DNA of 64,000 nucleotides from Flavobacteriales bacterium. GTDB lineage: Bacteria; Bacteroidota; Bacteroidia; Flavobacteriales_F; PHOS-HE28. Below are positions 16,698-25,595 of the stretch, piece by piece. Under the pieces are notes generated by a model that saw only the letters and a program-made list of their open reading frames with translations, ran no database searches and was not told the DNA's origin. The first letter of the stretch is position 1, and every line of letters begins with the position of its first letter. The stretch spans positions 496,001 through 560,000 of the forward strand of contig JADJQW010000004.1 in the NCBI GenBank assembly GCA_016712535.1, in the 5' to 3' direction. A program made the position numbers and the translations under genes.

Positions 16698-18320
16698 TCA
16701 CCCCAGGAACGGATACCGATGGTCCGTTGGCGGCACGAAGGTCTCCTTGATGGTGCGTGGGCTCACCCAGCGGATGAGGTTGAGGTAGGAGCCCGCTTTG
16801 TCGTTGGTGCCGCTGCCGCGCGCACCGCCGAAGGGCTGCTGGCCCACCACGGCGCCTGTGGGTTTGTCGTTGATGTAGAAGTTGCCCGCCGCGTGGCGCA
16901 GCACCTCTTGGGCTTCGATGATGCTCTTGCGGTCGTTGCTGATCACGGCGCCGGTGAGCGCATACTCGCTGGTTGAATCCACCAGCTTGAGCGTCTCGCT
17001 CCACTTGCCTTCGGGATACACGTAAACGGTGAGCACCGGTCCGAAGATCTCTTCGCACATGGTCTTGCTCTTCGGGTCCTTGGTCTCGGCCACGGTGGGC
17101 TGTATGAAGTAGCCGTCCTTCTTGTCGCACTTGCCGCCCGCGATGATCTTGATGGTCTTCTTGTCCTGCTTGAGGCCATCGATGTAGCCGCTGATCTTGT
17201 CGAAGGCGCGCTCATCGATCACCGCACCGATGAAGTTCGAGAAATCGCGCGGGTCGCCCATCTTCATGTCGGCGAGGTCGGCGAGCAATTCCTTCTTCAC
17301 ATCGGGCCACAGATTGGCCGGGATGTAAGCGCGGCTGGCGGCGCTGCACTTCTGCCCTTGGAACTCGAAGGCGCCGCGGGAGAGCGCGGTGGCCACCACC
17401 TTGGGGTCGGCGCTGGGGTGCGCGATCACGAAGTCCTTGCCGCCGGTCTCGCCCACGATGCGCGGGTAGCTGCGGTACTTGGGCAGGTTGCTGCCGATGG
17501 TCTGCCAGATGTGGCGGAACACGCCGGTGCTCCCGGTGAAGTGGATGCCCGCGAAGTCCTTATGCGCGAAGATCTGCTCGCCCGCCACGGGGCCGTTGAC
17601 ATGCACCAGGTTGATCACGCCGGGAGGAAGGCCGGCAGCCATGAAGACCTCCATGAGCACTTGCGCGCTGTAAGCCTGGGTGTCCGCGCATTTCCACACC
17701 ACGGTGTTGCCCATGAGGGCGCAGCTGCTGGGCAGGTTGCCGGCGATCGCCGTGAAGTTGAAGGGGGTGAGGGCGAACACGAAGCCCTCGAGCGCGCGGT
17801 ACTCCAAGCGGTTCCACACGCCGGGTGAGGAGACCGGCTGATCGCGGTGGATCTGCTCGGCATACGCCACATTGAATCGCAGGAAGTCGATGAGCTCGCA
17901 AGCGGCATCGATCTCGGCCTGGAACGCGTTCTTGCCCTGACCGAGCATGGTGGCTGCATTGATGCTCGCCCGGTACGGTCCCGCGATGAGGTCGGCGGCC
18001 TTGAGCATGATGGCCGCGCGCTCCGCGAAGGGCATGTTCTCCCAATCGCGCTTGGCTTTCAGGGCTGCATCGATCGCGGCGCGCACATGCTTCGCCTCCC
18101 CGAAATGCGCGTTGCCCAAGTGGTGCGCATGCTTGTGCGGCGGGCTCATCTTCCGCAGGTCCTTGGTCTCGATGGCATGGCCCATGATCCACATGGGCGC
18201 ATCGATGCGGGCGCGCAGGCGGCGGTCCATTTCCGCTTGCAATGCGGCGCGCTCCGGGGTGTTGGGCGCGTAGGAGAGGACGGGCTCGTTCTTCGGCAGG
18301 GGGACGTTGTATTGGCTCAT
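16698..18320 (-). CDS. pruA: 1-Pyrroline-5-carboxylate (L-glutamate gamma-semialdehyde) dehydrogenase
   Basis: 540 aa, the usual length of the stand-alone enzyme. Oxidises glutamate gamma-semialdehyde to glutamate with NAD in proline catabolism. Aldehyde dehydrogenase landmarks: general base Glu291 in ETGGKD, nucleophile Cys325 in GQKCSAASR, LTPFNFTAI in the cofactor domain, EEIFGPVL and FGGARGSGTNDKAG near the C-terminus, the last typical of the P5CDH subfamily. No proline dehydrogenase partner lies in this window. Confidence 0.95.
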   Translation of the reverse strand: MSQYNVPLPKNEPVLSYAPNTPERAALQAEMDRRLRARIDAPMWIMGHAIETKDLRKMSPPHKHAHHLGNAHFGEAKHVRAAIDAALKAKRDWENMPFAERAAIMLKAADLIAGPYRASINAATMLGQGKNAFQAEIDAACELIDFLRFNVAYAEQIHRDQPVSSPGVWNRLEYRALEGFVFALTPFNFTAIAGNLPSSCALMGNTVVWKCADTQAYSAQVLMEVFMAAGLPPGVINLVHVNGPVAGEQIFAHKDFAGIHFTGSTGVFRHIWQTIGSNLPKYRSYPRIVGETGGKDFVIAHPSADPKVVATALSRGAFEFQGQKCSAASRAYIPANLWPDVKKELLADLADMKMGDPRDFSNFIGAVIDERAFDKISGYIDGLKQDKKTIKIIAGGKCDKKDGYFIQPTVAETKDPKSKTMCEEIFGPVLTVYVYPEGKWSETLKLVDSTSEYALTGAVISNDRKSIIEAQEVLRHAAGNFYINDKPTGAVVGQQPFGGARGSGTNDKAGSYLNLIRWVSPRTIKETFVPPTDHRYPFLG

Positions 18321-18383
18321 CGGATCGTGAGGTGGATCGCGGCGAAGATACCCGACGCACCTGCCCGGGACAGGTGCGCGAAG

Positions 18384-19346
18384 TCACGCGGATTCCACGA
18401 TGGCCATGTACAACGGCATGCCCACGGTGATGTTGAATGGGAAGGTGACACCCAGGGCCATGGGGATATAGAGCCCGGGATCGGCCTTCGGCGCTGCCAG
18501 GCGCATGGCTGCTGGCACCGCGATGTAGCTCGCGCTGGCCGCCAGCGTGGCGAACATGAAGCGGTCGCCTGCGCCGGGGGTGATGAAGCCGCTGATCCAG
18601 GCCACCGCGCACCCATTCACAAGCGGGAGCAGCAGGGCTACCGAGCTGGCGAACGACCCATAATCCCTGAAGGCCTTGAAGCGCGCGGCCGTCACCATGC
18701 CCATCTCCAGCAGGAATACGGCGAGGAATCCCTTGAAGATGTCCGTGGTGAAGGGCTTGATGCCCTCGGCCTGCTTGGTATCGGCCACCAGGCCGATGAT
18801 GAGGCTCCCGATGAGCATGAGCACGCTACCGTTGGTGAAGGAGTGCTTGAGCATGTGGCCGAGCGTTGGCCGTTCGGTGCTCTCCTTATCGAAGCGCATC
18901 AGCAGCACCATGCCCACGATGATGGCCGGGCTCTCCATGAGCGCCATGATCGCCACCATGTGGCCGCTGAAAGGGAGGTCCTTCGTTTCCAGGAAACCGC
19001 TGGCGGCCACGAAGGTCACCGCGCTCACCGATCCATAGGCCGCTGCGATGGCCCCCGCGTTCTGCACGCCCAGCTTGCGCTTCAGCAGGAAGAAGGCATA
19101 GAATGGGATCGCGCTCGCGATGGCCATGCCGAATACCAGCTCACTGATGAATTGCGCATTCAGGTGCTCGTGCGCCAATTCCTGCCCGCCCTTGAAGCCG
19201 ATGGCGAAGAGCAGGTACAGGGAGATGAACTTGATGGTGGTGGGCGGGATCTCCAGGTCGCTCTTCACCAGGTGCGCCACGATGCCCAGCACGAAGAAGA
19301 GCAGGGTGGGGTTGGTGAGGTTCGAGAGCAGGAGGGAGAGGTCCAT
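18384..19346 (-). CDS. sbtA: SbtA-type sodium-dependent bicarbonate permease
   Basis: 320 aa, about ten hydrophobic segments in two inverted halves. It matches the SbtA family in the N-terminal half (LGIVAHLVKSDLEIPP, LLFAIGFKGGQEL, AAAYGSVSAVTFVAA) and the C-terminal half (LLPLVNGCAVAW, GDRFMFATLAASASYIAVPAAMR, LGVTFPFNITVGMPLY). In cyanobacteria SbtA imports bicarbonate with sodium; in heterotrophs the role is presumed similar. Downstream of the MscS gene with 9 bp between, so probably one transcript. No SbtB PII-like gene is adjacent. Confidence 0.88.
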   Translation of the reverse strand: MDLSLLLSNLTNPTLLFFVLGIVAHLVKSDLEIPPTTIKFISLYLLFAIGFKGGQELAHEHLNAQFISELVFGMAIASAIPFYAFFLLKRKLGVQNAGAIAAAYGSVSAVTFVAASGFLETKDLPFSGHMVAIMALMESPAIIVGMVLLMRFDKESTERPTLGHMLKHSFTNGSVLMLIGSLIIGLVADTKQAEGIKPFTTDIFKGFLAVFLLEMGMVTAARFKAFRDYGSFASSVALLLPLVNGCAVAWISGFITPGAGDRFMFATLAASASYIAVPAAMRLAAPKADPGLYIPMALGVTFPFNITVGMPLYMAIVESA

Positions 19347-19355
19347 GTGTTCGGG

Positions 19356-19871
19356 CTAGTGGGCTTTCGATGTTAGGATGGAGAAGGAATTCTTGAGCAT
19401 CGCCGAGTTCGGCACCGTGGTGATTTCGCCGTTATCGTGCCGGATGAAGGTGAAGAAATAGGTGATGTCCACGAGCTCGCCTTCCACCTCCTGATCACCG
19501 TCCTTCAGCCGGATGCGGTCGCCGGTCTTCACCGGATGCTGGAAGAAAAGGACAAGGAAGGCGGTGATGTTCGAAAGGATCGACATCTCGGCGAAGAGGG
19601 CCACGCCGAGGACCGTGATCGCGGAAGCAGCGAAAAGGAGGATCTCATTCTGCTTCACCCCCCAGATGGCGGTGAGCACGATGGCGATCAGCACCAGGAG
19701 CAGGAGGCGGATGAGGCGCATCACCTCACGCTCCTCCTTGGCCTTGTATGCCAGCTTCGTCACAGCGCCGCGCACGAGCCAGCGGGATGCGGCCATGACG
19801 ACGAAGAAGGCCGCCAGAGCCACTGCTGATTCAATGATCTGGGTGAGGTGATCGATGATGAAATCGTCCAT
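19356..19871 (-). CDS. Small MscS-family mechanosensitive channel protein
   Basis: 171 aa. About three transmembrane segments (residues ~15-35, 58-78, 80-105), followed by the MscS beta domain (PVKTGDRIRLKDGDQEVEGELVDI, TTVPNSAMLKN). It is shorter than E. coli MscS (286 aa): the C-terminal vestibule is missing and it ends soon after the beta domain. The start ATG 19871 lies opposite the TetR regulator, with a 70-bp divergent control region. First gene of the MscS-sbtA pair. Confidence 0.87.
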   Translation of the reverse strand: MDDFIIDHLTQIIESAVALAAFFVVMAASRWLVRGAVTKLAYKAKEEREVMRLIRLLLLVLIAIVLTAIWGVKQNEILLFAASAITVLGVALFAEMSILSNITAFLVLFFQHPVKTGDRIRLKDGDQEVEGELVDITYFFTFIRHDNGEITTVPNSAMLKNSFSILTSKAH

Positions 19872-19890
19872 CCTGGGCGTTGAGGGCGCT

Positions 19891-19933
19891 AAGTAAGTGA
19901 AACTATCTGGAATGTTAAGTAATACTATATTCG
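19891..19933. promoter_or_regulatory. Divergent control region with direct repeats, possible TetR operator
   Basis: Two direct repeats of pattern AAGTAA-n-ACTAT lie at 19891-19906 and 19917-19928. The second overlaps a TATATTCG promoter box (19926-19933, 8 nt before the TetR ATG). The first overlaps TAGTTTCA read on the minus strand (19904 to 19897), placed to drive MscS-sbtA. This is the only AT-rich patch for kilobases. Binding by the adjacent TetR protein is inference. Confidence 0.45.
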
Positions 19934-19941
19934 CCCCCAGA

Positions 19942-20640
19942 ATGAGCAACCTTCATCTTCACCTGCGGCCCGACCCGGCCCTTTCCCTGAAGGACCCCGA
20001 AGCCACGGAGCTGGGCCGATCCATGCTCAACGGCGGCTTGGAGCTCATGAACGAGCTGGGCCTGGAGGCCTTCACCTTCAAGAAGCTCGCGGACCATATC
20101 GGATGCACGGAGGTGAGCCTCTACAAGTACTTCCCCAACAAGCATCGGCTCCTGCAGTACTACTTCCAGCTCTATTGGCTCTGGCTCCGGCAGCTCTGCG
20201 GGCGTCATGCTGAGCAGGCGAAGGATCCGCGCGCGGGGCTGGAGCGCGTGGTGGAATCCATATGCGGCGTTTGGCCCAAGGGGCTCCCGCACGTGCAGCT
20301 CGAGCCGCGTGCCCTGCGCAAGCTGGTGATCGAAGAGGGCATGAAGAGCTACCTGCATAAGAATGTGGACGACGACAATGCGCGCCGCCTCTTCCTGCCT
20401 TACAAGGAGCTCAGCGCTTTCGTGGCAGAGCGCATCACCGATTGCCGCGCCGATGTGCCTTGGCCGCGATCCTTCGCCACCACGGTGATCGAGATGGCGC
20501 ATTCGCTGCCCTTCGCCATGGAGCACCTGCCCTCGCTCACCGAGCTCAGCAGCCGCAAGGACCTGAAGCTGCTGGCCCAGCACCTGCTGCATCGCACCCT
20601 CACGTACATCGATCACGCACAACCCCAGAAGAAAAAATGA
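19942..20640 (+). CDS. TetR-family transcriptional regulator
   Basis: 232 aa. N-terminal helix-turn-helix at about residues 35-75 (EAFTFKKLADHIGCTEVSLYKYFPNKHRLL), followed by an all-helical ligand domain with no recognisable specificity and a basic tail (QPQKKK). Start ATG 19942 chosen over ATG 19897, which lies within the presumed promoter. Transcribed divergently from MscS-sbtA. Its stop overlaps the icd start by 4 nt (ATGA), so it is translationally coupled to a TCA-cycle enzyme gene, which is unusual. Confidence 0.88.
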   Translation: MSNLHLHLRPDPALSLKDPEATELGRSMLNGGLELMNELGLEAFTFKKLADHIGCTEVSLYKYFPNKHRLLQYYFQLYWLWLRQLCGRHAEQAKDPRAGLERVVESICGVWPKGLPHVQLEPRALRKLVIEEGMKSYLHKNVDDDNARRLFLPYKELSAFVAERITDCRADVPWPRSFATTVIEMAHSLPFAMEHLPSLTELSSRKDLKLLAQHLLHRTLTYIDHAQPQKKK

Positions 20641-22097
20641 ACCGCACCATCACGGTAGCAAAAGGCGACGGCATCGGACCCGAGATCACCGACGCCGTGC
20701 TCAGGATCCTCGATGCCGCGGATTGCGGGCTCACCTACGAGCACATCGAGGTGGGCGAGAAGGTTTATCTGAGCGGCAACAGCAGCGGCATACCCGCCGA
20801 AGCTTGGGCCACGCTGCGCAGGAACCCCGTGTTCCTGAAGGGACCCATCACCACGCCGCAGGGATCGGGGTACAAGAGCCTGAACGTCACCATCCGCAAG
20901 ACGCTCGGCCTTTATGCCAACGTTCGGCCGTGCCGCAGCTTCCATCCCTTCGTGCGCACGCAGCATCCGAACATGGACGTGGTGGTGGTGCGAGAGAATG
21001 AGGAGGACCTCTACGCGGGCATCGAGCACCGGCAGACGGTTGACGTGTTCCAGTGCCTCAAGGTGCTCAGCCTCCCCGGTACCGAGAAGATCATCCGCTA
21101 CGCCTTCGAGCACGCGCGCAGCAACGGAAGGAAGAAGGTGACCTGTCTGGTGAAGGATAACATCATGAAGCTCACGGATGGGATGTTCGCCGATATGTTC
21201 CGTCGCGTGGGCAAGGAGTACCCCGGCCTGCAGCAGGAGGTCCAGATCATCGATATCGGCACCGCGCGCGTGGCCACAAGGCCTGATCGCTACGATGTGA
21301 TCGTGACGCTCAACCTGTACGGCGACATCATCAGCGACGTGACCGCTGAGCTCACCGGCAGCGTGGGCATGGCGGGCAGCGCCAACATCGGCGACCGCAT
21401 CAGCATGTTCGAGGCCATCCACGGCAGCGCGCCCGACATCGCAGGGCAGGGCATCGCCAATCCCAGCGCCATGCTCAATGCCGCGTGCATGATGCTCGTG
21501 CACTTGGGCCTATCGGATAAGGCCGAGGCCGTGCAGAACGCATGGCTCTGCGCGCTGGAGGACGGCCTGCATCCGGGCGACGTGTTCCAGGATGGGGTGT
21601 CGAAGAAGCGCGTGGGCACCAGCGAATTCGCCGATGCGGTGATCGCGCGGCTCGGCAAGAAGCCGCAGGAGCTCAAGAGCGTGGAGATGAAGGGCGGCGC
21701 TGGACCCGCCTACAGCTACGAGCGCCCGCAGGTGAAACGCGAGCTCTGCGGCGTGGATGTGTTCGTTTGCGACTCCACCAGCACGCCGATCGAGCTGGCG
21801 GATAAGCTGCTCAAGGCATCGCGCGGCATGCTGAAGCTGAAGCTCATCACGAATCGCGGCGTGAAGGTGTGGCCAGAGGGATTCCCGGAGACTTTCTGCA
21901 CTGACCACTGGCGCTGCCGTTTCGTGGGGCCCGATGTTGTGATCGACAATGACAAAGCAACCTACTTGCCCATCGGGCACAGGCAGATCAACCAATTGCT
22001 GCACCTGCTCGCTGATGCGCACATCGATGCCGTGAAGACAGAGAACCTCTATCTGTTCGATGGTGTGAGGGGCTTCTCGCTTGGACAAGGCGAATGA
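20637..22097 (+). CDS. icd: Isocitrate dehydrogenase (NADP-type, long Thermus/Rickettsia-like form)
   Basis: 486 aa. Oxidative decarboxylation of isocitrate to 2-oxoglutarate. The beta-decarboxylating dehydrogenase core (residues ~1-335) shows AKGDGIGPEI, KGPITTPQGSGYKSLNVTIRK (substrate loop), RENEEDLYAG, NLYGDIISD and FEAIHGSAPDIAG. A C-terminal extension of about 140 residues (CGVDVFVCDSTSTPIELADK ... LYLFDGVRGFSLGQGE) is the hallmark of the Thermus-type enzyme and is absent from E. coli Icd. The ATG overlaps the TetR stop. Confidence 0.94.
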   Translation: MNRTITVAKGDGIGPEITDAVLRILDAADCGLTYEHIEVGEKVYLSGNSSGIPAEAWATLRRNPVFLKGPITTPQGSGYKSLNVTIRKTLGLYANVRPCRSFHPFVRTQHPNMDVVVVRENEEDLYAGIEHRQTVDVFQCLKVLSLPGTEKIIRYAFEHARSNGRKKVTCLVKDNIMKLTDGMFADMFRRVGKEYPGLQQEVQIIDIGTARVATRPDRYDVIVTLNLYGDIISDVTAELTGSVGMAGSANIGDRISMFEAIHGSAPDIAGQGIANPSAMLNAACMMLVHLGLSDKAEAVQNAWLCALEDGLHPGDVFQDGVSKKRVGTSEFADAVIARLGKKPQELKSVEMKGGAGPAYSYERPQVKRELCGVDVFVCDSTSTPIELADKLLKASRGMLKLKLITNRGVKVWPEGFPETFCTDHWRCRFVGPDVVIDNDKATYLPIGHRQINQLLHLLADAHIDAVKTENLYLFDGVRGFSLGQGE

Positions 22098-22100
22098 ACC

Positions 22101-22979
22101 ATGGCGAAGAGTGCCTCTGCGATCAGCCTGGAGCGCTTCGCCGACCGGACCCTTGGCGTGGCCACGCAGCACGGCAAGGAGCGCGTGATCGCCCCAGCGC
22201 TCATGAACGCCATGCCCTTGGCCGGGGTCCAGGCCATACCAGGCGTTGACACCGACCGTTTCGGTGCGTTCAGCGGGGAGGTGGAACGTGCGCTCGATCC
22301 CTTGGAGACCTGCATCGCCAAGGCGAAGCACGGCGCGGAAGTGAGCGGCATGGACCTCGTGATCGCGAGTGAGGGCTCTTTCGGCCCCTACCCGCCGGCG
22401 CCCTTCATATCCTGCGATGAGGAATTGCTGGTGCTCTACGATGCGCGTGACGACAAGGTCTTCTTCCAGAGGCATGTCTCGCTGGAAACGGTCTTCGGCG
22501 GTGAGGCATGCACCACTTGGCCGCAGGTGAGCGCCTTCGCGGAGCGCATGAGATTCCCCGGGCATGGCCTGGTGGTCCGCGCCAGGGAGAAGTGGTCGGC
22601 CGGCGATGCGATGCGGAAGGGCATCGTGGACCGCGATTCCCTCCAAAGCGCGGCGGAGCGCCTTTTCGCCAACCACGGTTCATGCTGGGTGGAAACGGAT
22701 ATGCGGGCCATGATGAACCCCACGCGGATGAAAGCGATCGGTGAAACGGCCGATCGACTCGCCGCGGAGCTGGGCGAGCCATGCCCTGTCTGCGGCGCTT
22801 GCTGGTTCCGCATCACCGGGACCCGCACGGGCCTGCCATGCGCCTTATGCGGCTGGCCCACCGAGAGCGTGCGCAGCATGGAGCGCGGCTGCTGGCATTG
22901 CGGCCATGTCCGATACGCTCCGCGCCCGGATGGGAAGCAGGCGGAGGACCCGCAGCATTGCGGCAACTGCAATCCGTGA
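22101..22979 (+). CDS. DUF6671-like protein with C-terminal zinc ribbons
   Basis: 292 aa, begins 3 nt after the icd stop and so is probably the third gene of the TetR-icd operon. Cytosolic. The N-terminal ~220 residues contain LGVATQHGKERVIAP, DLVIASEGSFGPYP and ETDMRAMMNPTRMKAI. The C-terminus has four Cys pairs (CPVC, CALC, CWHC, CGNC) able to form two zinc ribbons. I recall this pattern from DUF6671; no enzymatic role is known to me. Confidence 0.75.
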   Translation: MAKSASAISLERFADRTLGVATQHGKERVIAPALMNAMPLAGVQAIPGVDTDRFGAFSGEVERALDPLETCIAKAKHGAEVSGMDLVIASEGSFGPYPPAPFISCDEELLVLYDARDDKVFFQRHVSLETVFGGEACTTWPQVSAFAERMRFPGHGLVVRAREKWSAGDAMRKGIVDRDSLQSAAERLFANHGSCWVETDMRAMMNPTRMKAIGETADRLAAELGEPCPVCGACWFRITGTRTGLPCALCGWPTESVRSMERGCWHCGHVRYAPRPDGKQAEDPQHCGNCNP

Positions 22980-22985
22980 GCTCCC

Positions 22986-23621
22986 TCAGTCCAGGTTGTC
23001 GAAGCGGTAGATGTCATCCACCGGCGACCCGGCCGGCACGTCGCAGATGGGCTTCACGATGCCGTCGTGCAGGCTGTACACCCAGCCGTGCAGGTGCGGG
23101 CCCCCGCGGTCCCGCCATGATTTCTGGATGATGCTGGTCTTCACAAGGTCGAGGACCTGTTCCTGCACGTTCAGTTCCACCATGCGGTCCAAGCGGTCCT
23201 GTTCCGTTGGCTGGGCGTCAATCTCGGCCTTATGCAAGCGGTAAACGTCCTTGATGTTGCGGAGCCACTTGTTGATGAGCCCGAGCGAATTATGCGTCAT
23301 GGCCGCCTGCACGCCACCGCATCCGTAGTGGCCGCACACGATCACGTGCTTCACTTTCAAGTACTCCACGGCGTACTGCAGCACGCTCAGGAGGTTGAGG
23401 TCGGTGTGCACCACCATGTTGGCGATGTTGCGGTGAACGAAGATCTCCCCGGGATTGGTCCCTGTGATCTCGTTGGCCGGCACACGGCTGTCGCTGCAAC
23501 CGATCCACAGGAATTCGGGGCGCTGGATCTTCTCAAGGCGCTGGAAGAATTCCGGGTCCCGCGATACGGTGTTCTCCGCCCAGGCCTTGTTGTTCAGAAG
23601 GAGCTTATGGTAACTGTCCAT
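22986..23621 (-). CDS. can: Beta-class carbonic anhydrase
   Basis: 211 aa, cytosolic. Interconverts CO2 and bicarbonate. The zinc ligands and catalytic dyad are intact: Cys42-Ser-Asp44-Ser-Arg46, His98 and Cys101 (CGHYGCGG). The closing sequence HGWVYSLHDGIVKPI is typical of the Can/CynT clade. It follows the SulP transporter by 13 bp and so is co-transcribed with it. Convergent with the DUF6671-like gene, with 6 bp between stops. Confidence 0.95.
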   Translation of the reverse strand: MDSYHKLLLNNKAWAENTVSRDPEFFQRLEKIQRPEFLWIGCSDSRVPANEITGTNPGEIFVHRNIANMVVHTDLNLLSVLQYAVEYLKVKHVIVCGHYGCGGVQAAMTHNSLGLINKWLRNIKDVYRLHKAEIDAQPTEQDRLDRMVELNVQEQVLDLVKTSIIQKSWRDRGGPHLHGWVYSLHDGIVKPICDVPAGSPVDDIYRFDNLD

Positions 23622-23634
23622 GAGGTGCGTGGTT

Positions 23635-25200
23635 TCAGGGTTTCTTATCGGCAAGCATGGTCCGTGGCGCTGCGGGCGCCTCGCCGTGCCTTGGTGGCAT
23701 GTTGAGCAATTGCAAGCGCAGGTTGCGAGCTTCCGCGGTTCCTTGGAAATCGTCGATGATCTCGCGGACATCAGGGTCGAGGTCGTAAGATCGGCCACCG
23801 TCGATCACCACGCGCGCGCCGTCGGGGATCTCGCTCAGCGTGCGCTTGATGCCCGCCTTGTTCAGGAAGGTGACATCCTCGCTGAGCTCGATGTAGATGG
23901 GCATGCCGGGCTTGTATCGATGCGGATCGTAATGGAAGGGCACCTTGAAGTTCTTCCACAGGATATGGATGAAGGCCAAGGACAGGCCAAGGGCCACGCC
24001 GCGCAGGAGGTCGTTCGTGAGGGCCATGAAGCCCACCGTGACGATGAACGGGATGAACTGCGGGAGCCCGTTGCGCCACATGGCTTTGAAAAGCGAAGGC
24101 TTCGCGAGCTTATAGCCCACCAGGAGCAGGATGGCCGCGAGGCTCGCGAGCGGCACCATGCGCAGCAGCCCGGCGATGGCGAACACGGACACCAAGAGCC
24201 ATGCGCCGTGCAGGACCGCGCTGAGCTTGGTCTGACCGCCGCTCTGGATATTGGCTGAGCTGCGCACGATCACCTGCGTAAGGGGCAGGCCGCCGAGCAG
24301 GCCGCTGATGATGTTGCCGGCGCCTTGCGCATACAGCTCGCGGTTGGCTGGCGTAATGCGCTTCTGCGGGTCCATCTTGTCGGTGGCCTCTACGCATAGA
24401 AGGGTCTCGATGCTTGCCACGACCGCAAGGGTGAAGGCCACGCGCCAGAAAGCGCCCTGCCCGATGGCATCGAAGGAGGGCAGCGCATAACTCGACGTGC
24501 TCAGGAGATCGGGCAGCTGCACATAATGCCCGGCGCCGATGGCGAGCACCGGGTGCCCATCGAATCCGATGGCCATCACGATCCCGAGCGCTACCGCCAG
24601 CAATGGCCCGGGCACATAGCGCAGCCAATTGTTCCTCTGGATGAACGGCCGCTCCCAGGCCAGCATGAGCAGCAGGCAGGCCACGGTGATCACGAACGCC
24701 CCCCAATTGGGCGTCTCCATGGCCACCATGATCTCCTGGAAGGTGTTGAGCTTGTCCGGCTGGTCGAAGCTCTCATCGCCCATGGGGTCCTTATCGTCGC
24801 CGAACGCGTGCGGGATCTGCTTCAGGATGATGATGAGCCCGATGCCCGCGAGCATGCCCTTGATCACCGCGCTCGGGAAGTAGTAGGCGATGATGCCCGC
24901 GCGGACGATTCCCAAGATGACCTGGATCACGCCGGCGACCACGACCGCTGCCAGGAGCGCCTCGAATGAGCCGAGGTCGGCAATGCCCATGGCCACGATC
25001 GCCGTGAGGCCGGCGGCAGGCCCGCTCACGCCAAGCGGCGAACCACTGAGCGCGCCTACGAGTATGCCGCCGATCACGCCGGCGATCAGGCCCGATACAG
25101 GCGGGGCGCCCGATGCCACGGCGATGCCCAGGCACAAGGGCAAGGCCACAAGGAAAACGACGATTGATGCAGGCAGGTCCTGCTTGATCCTGGAGAACAT
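23635..25200 (-). CDS. SulP-family anion (probable bicarbonate) transporter with C-terminal STAS domain
   Basis: 521 aa. The 12-14 membrane segments cover residues ~1-400 with the SulP signatures LPLCLGIAVASGAPPVSGL and SGPAAGLTAIV. A short STAS domain follows (about 420-505, YIELSEDVTFLNKAGIKRTL, VVIDGGRSYDLDPDV). Directly upstream of a carbonic anhydrase with 13 bp between, the arrangement seen for SulP bicarbonate transporters (BicA-like), so bicarbonate is a better guess than sulfate. Preceded by a small exported protein in the same direction. Confidence 0.88.
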   Translation of the reverse strand: MFSRIKQDLPASIVVFLVALPLCLGIAVASGAPPVSGLIAGVIGGILVGALSGSPLGVSGPAAGLTAIVAMGIADLGSFEALLAAVVVAGVIQVILGIVRAGIIAYYFPSAVIKGMLAGIGLIIILKQIPHAFGDDKDPMGDESFDQPDKLNTFQEIMVAMETPNWGAFVITVACLLLMLAWERPFIQRNNWLRYVPGPLLAVALGIVMAIGFDGHPVLAIGAGHYVQLPDLLSTSSYALPSFDAIGQGAFWRVAFTLAVVASIETLLCVEATDKMDPQKRITPANRELYAQGAGNIISGLLGGLPLTQVIVRSSANIQSGGQTKLSAVLHGAWLLVSVFAIAGLLRMVPLASLAAILLLVGYKLAKPSLFKAMWRNGLPQFIPFIVTVGFMALTNDLLRGVALGLSLAFIHILWKNFKVPFHYDPHRYKPGMPIYIELSEDVTFLNKAGIKRTLSEIPDGARVVIDGGRSYDLDPDVREIIDDFQGTAEARNLRLQLLNMPPRHGEAPAAPRTMLADKKP

Positions 25201-25236
25201 GGATGAGGTTTGGGAACGTGATTGACGCAGCGGCTG

Positions 25237-25251
25237 GCCTGCAATGCAGGC
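25237..25251. other. Perfect short palindrome between small gene and SulP gene
   Basis: GCCTGCAATGCAGGC, a 6-bp stem with a 3-nt loop, in the 58-bp gap before the SulP start. It could be a regulator site or an mRNA hairpin; chance cannot be excluded. Confidence 0.35.
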
Positions 25252-25258
25252 GTGGAGG

Positions 25259-25579
25259 TCAACACGTTTTCGGAGGCGGCACGCTCACCTTGGCAAGCGG
25301 CCCGGCCATGACCTCTTCGTCCATCGGGAACGGGAGGCGCACGAACAAGGCGCTTCCGAAGCCCTCGAGCGCAAGCCCGTGATCGAAGAGCGACTCACTG
25401 TGCTTCACCACCTCTTCCTCCAATAGCGGCGGAGCTTTGAAGCCGAGCTCCACCCAGGATGTGCTGCATAGCCATCCCATCGTTTGCGGGGTGAACACCA
25501 AGGCCGAGCACAACAGCACGCAAACGCCAGCGAGGCGCAGGGTCATGCGCGATGCGTGAAGCGGGCGGGCGGTTTTCAT
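25259..25579 (-). CDS. Hypothetical small exported protein heading the SulP-carbonic anhydrase operon
   Basis: 106 aa. N-terminal hydrophobic segment (about residues 12-32, LAGVCVLLCSALVF), then a short soluble part with PPLLEEEVVKHSES and a Pro-rich end with a final Cys (VSVPPPKTC). ATG 25546 (residue 12) is an alternative start. A TAnnTTCG box lies 8 nt upstream, and the gene runs co-directionally into SulP and carbonic anhydrase. No family recognised. Confidence 0.55.
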   Translation of the reverse strand: MKTARPLHASRMTLRLAGVCVLLCSALVFTPQTMGWLCSTSWVELGFKAPPLLEEEVVKHSESLFDHGLALEGFGSALFVRLPFPMDEEVMAGPLAKVSVPPPKTC

Positions 25580-25587
25580 GCAGGAGG

Positions 25588-25595
25588 CGAATCTA
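25588..25595 (-). promoter_or_regulatory. Putative TAnnTTCG promoter for the small protein-SulP-can operon
   Basis: TAGATTCG on the minus strand, 8 nt before the ATG at 25579. Confidence 0.45.
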
